The position numbers were made by a program, and so were the translations under genes. This document shows positions 35,564 through 35,645 of a stretch of 35,645 nt of DNA, in pieces. The stretch lies in assembly GCA_021208685.1 (NCBI GenBank), contig JAJOJJ010000034.1:1-35645 (forward strand), given 5' to 3'. The stretch is from Saccharospirillaceae bacterium (lineage in GTDB: Bacteria > Pseudomonadota > Gammaproteobacteria > Pseudomonadales > Oceanobacteraceae). Below the pieces are notes generated by a model that ran no database searches, was not told the origin of the DNA, and saw nothing but the letters and a program-made list of their open reading frames with translations. Positions within the stretch are counted from its first letter, which is position 1; each line of letters starts with the position of its first letter.

Positions 35564-35645
35564 ACGAAAATCCGGTATCAGAACCCTGATGCCGGATTTT
35601 TTTAGCATTTTCAACAGTCCCTGCTTGATCTGAGTGACCTGTTCA
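35531..35645 (-). CDS. Possible 3' end of a gene entering from the right edge
   Basis: On the minus strand a frame is open for 37 codons from the edge to a TGA at 35533-35531, reading EQVTQIKQGLLKMLKK and then SGIRVLIPDF. The first half reads like a helical C-terminus. It crosses the plus-strand terminator, and its stop lies inside the structured repeat core. No family is recognised, and 37 open codons is weak evidence. Confidence 0.25.
   Translation of the reverse strand, partial: EQVTQIKQGLLKMLKKSGIRVLIPDFRKSPFVLQMLK
35569..35603 (+). terminator. Terminator after the YdcH-like gene
   Basis: AATCCGGTATCAG (35569-35581) and CTGATGCCGGATT (35586-35598) form a 13-bp stem with one G-U pair and a 4-nt loop, running into a seven-T tract (35597-35603). 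A standard strong intrinsic terminator on the plus strand. Confidence 0.92.

Overview
This window looks like chromosomal DNA of a mid-GC gammaproteobacterium of the Pseudomonas / Oceanospirillales type. The evidence is gene order. On the minus strand, rplU-rpmA-obgE-proB ... rpsT-murJ-ribF-ileS-lspA-fkpB-ispH runs directly into a type IV pilus minor-pilin locus preceded by pilS-pilR. As I recall it, this is the arrangement in Pseudomonas aeruginosa. The species cannot be named from the sequence alone. No rRNA, tRNA, CRISPR array, complete insertion sequence or prophage was seen.

Layout. (1) 1-1771: the 3' end of an unidentified gene, a structured repeat/terminator, and nadE on the minus strand. 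(2) 1888-4789: pilS-pilR, a sensor kinase and sigma-54 activator pair. (3) 4925-17883: a 13-kb mosaic of minor-pilin genes, all on the plus strand: fimT, pilX, an unknown secreted protein, pilY1 copy A; then fimU, pilV, pilW, pilE; then a 450-bp gap with a possible gene relic; then a second pilV, a frameshifted second pilW, a second pilX and pilY1 copy B. (4) 17948-25842: ispH, fkpB, lspA, ileS, ribF, murJ and rpsT on the minus strand. (5) 25965-30078: kdsA, proB, obgE, rpmA and rplU on the minus strand. (6) 30456-33971: ispB, dsbD and trxC on the plus strand, with a long palindromic element between the last two. (7) 33968-35645: a response regulator on the minus strand, two FNR/Anr-like boxes, a small YdcH/DUF465 gene, a second copy of the structured repeat, and a strong terminator.

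How the genes work together. PilS/PilR control pilin expression. FimU, PilV, PilW, PilX, PilE and PilY1 are the parts of the pilus-tip priming complex in the family. The cluster encodes two tip proteins (PilY1-A and PilY1-B) that share a calcium-binding beta-propeller half but have very different N-terminal von Willebrand A halves. The ispH-to-ribF genes are essential housekeeping (isoprenoid synthesis, proline isomerase, lipoprotein signal peptidase, Ile-tRNA synthetase, FAD synthesis). DsbD and TrxC are both thiol-redox proteins.

The most interesting points are: the AT-rich patch (about 6220-7560) covering the unknown secreted protein and exactly the VWA half of PilY1-A, which suggests a module swap; the single-base frameshift in the second pilW; the structured repeat with a conserved CTTAAGTGAACAGCATTACG core found near both ends of the window; a MITE-like 164-bp palindrome; and the paired FNR-type boxes.
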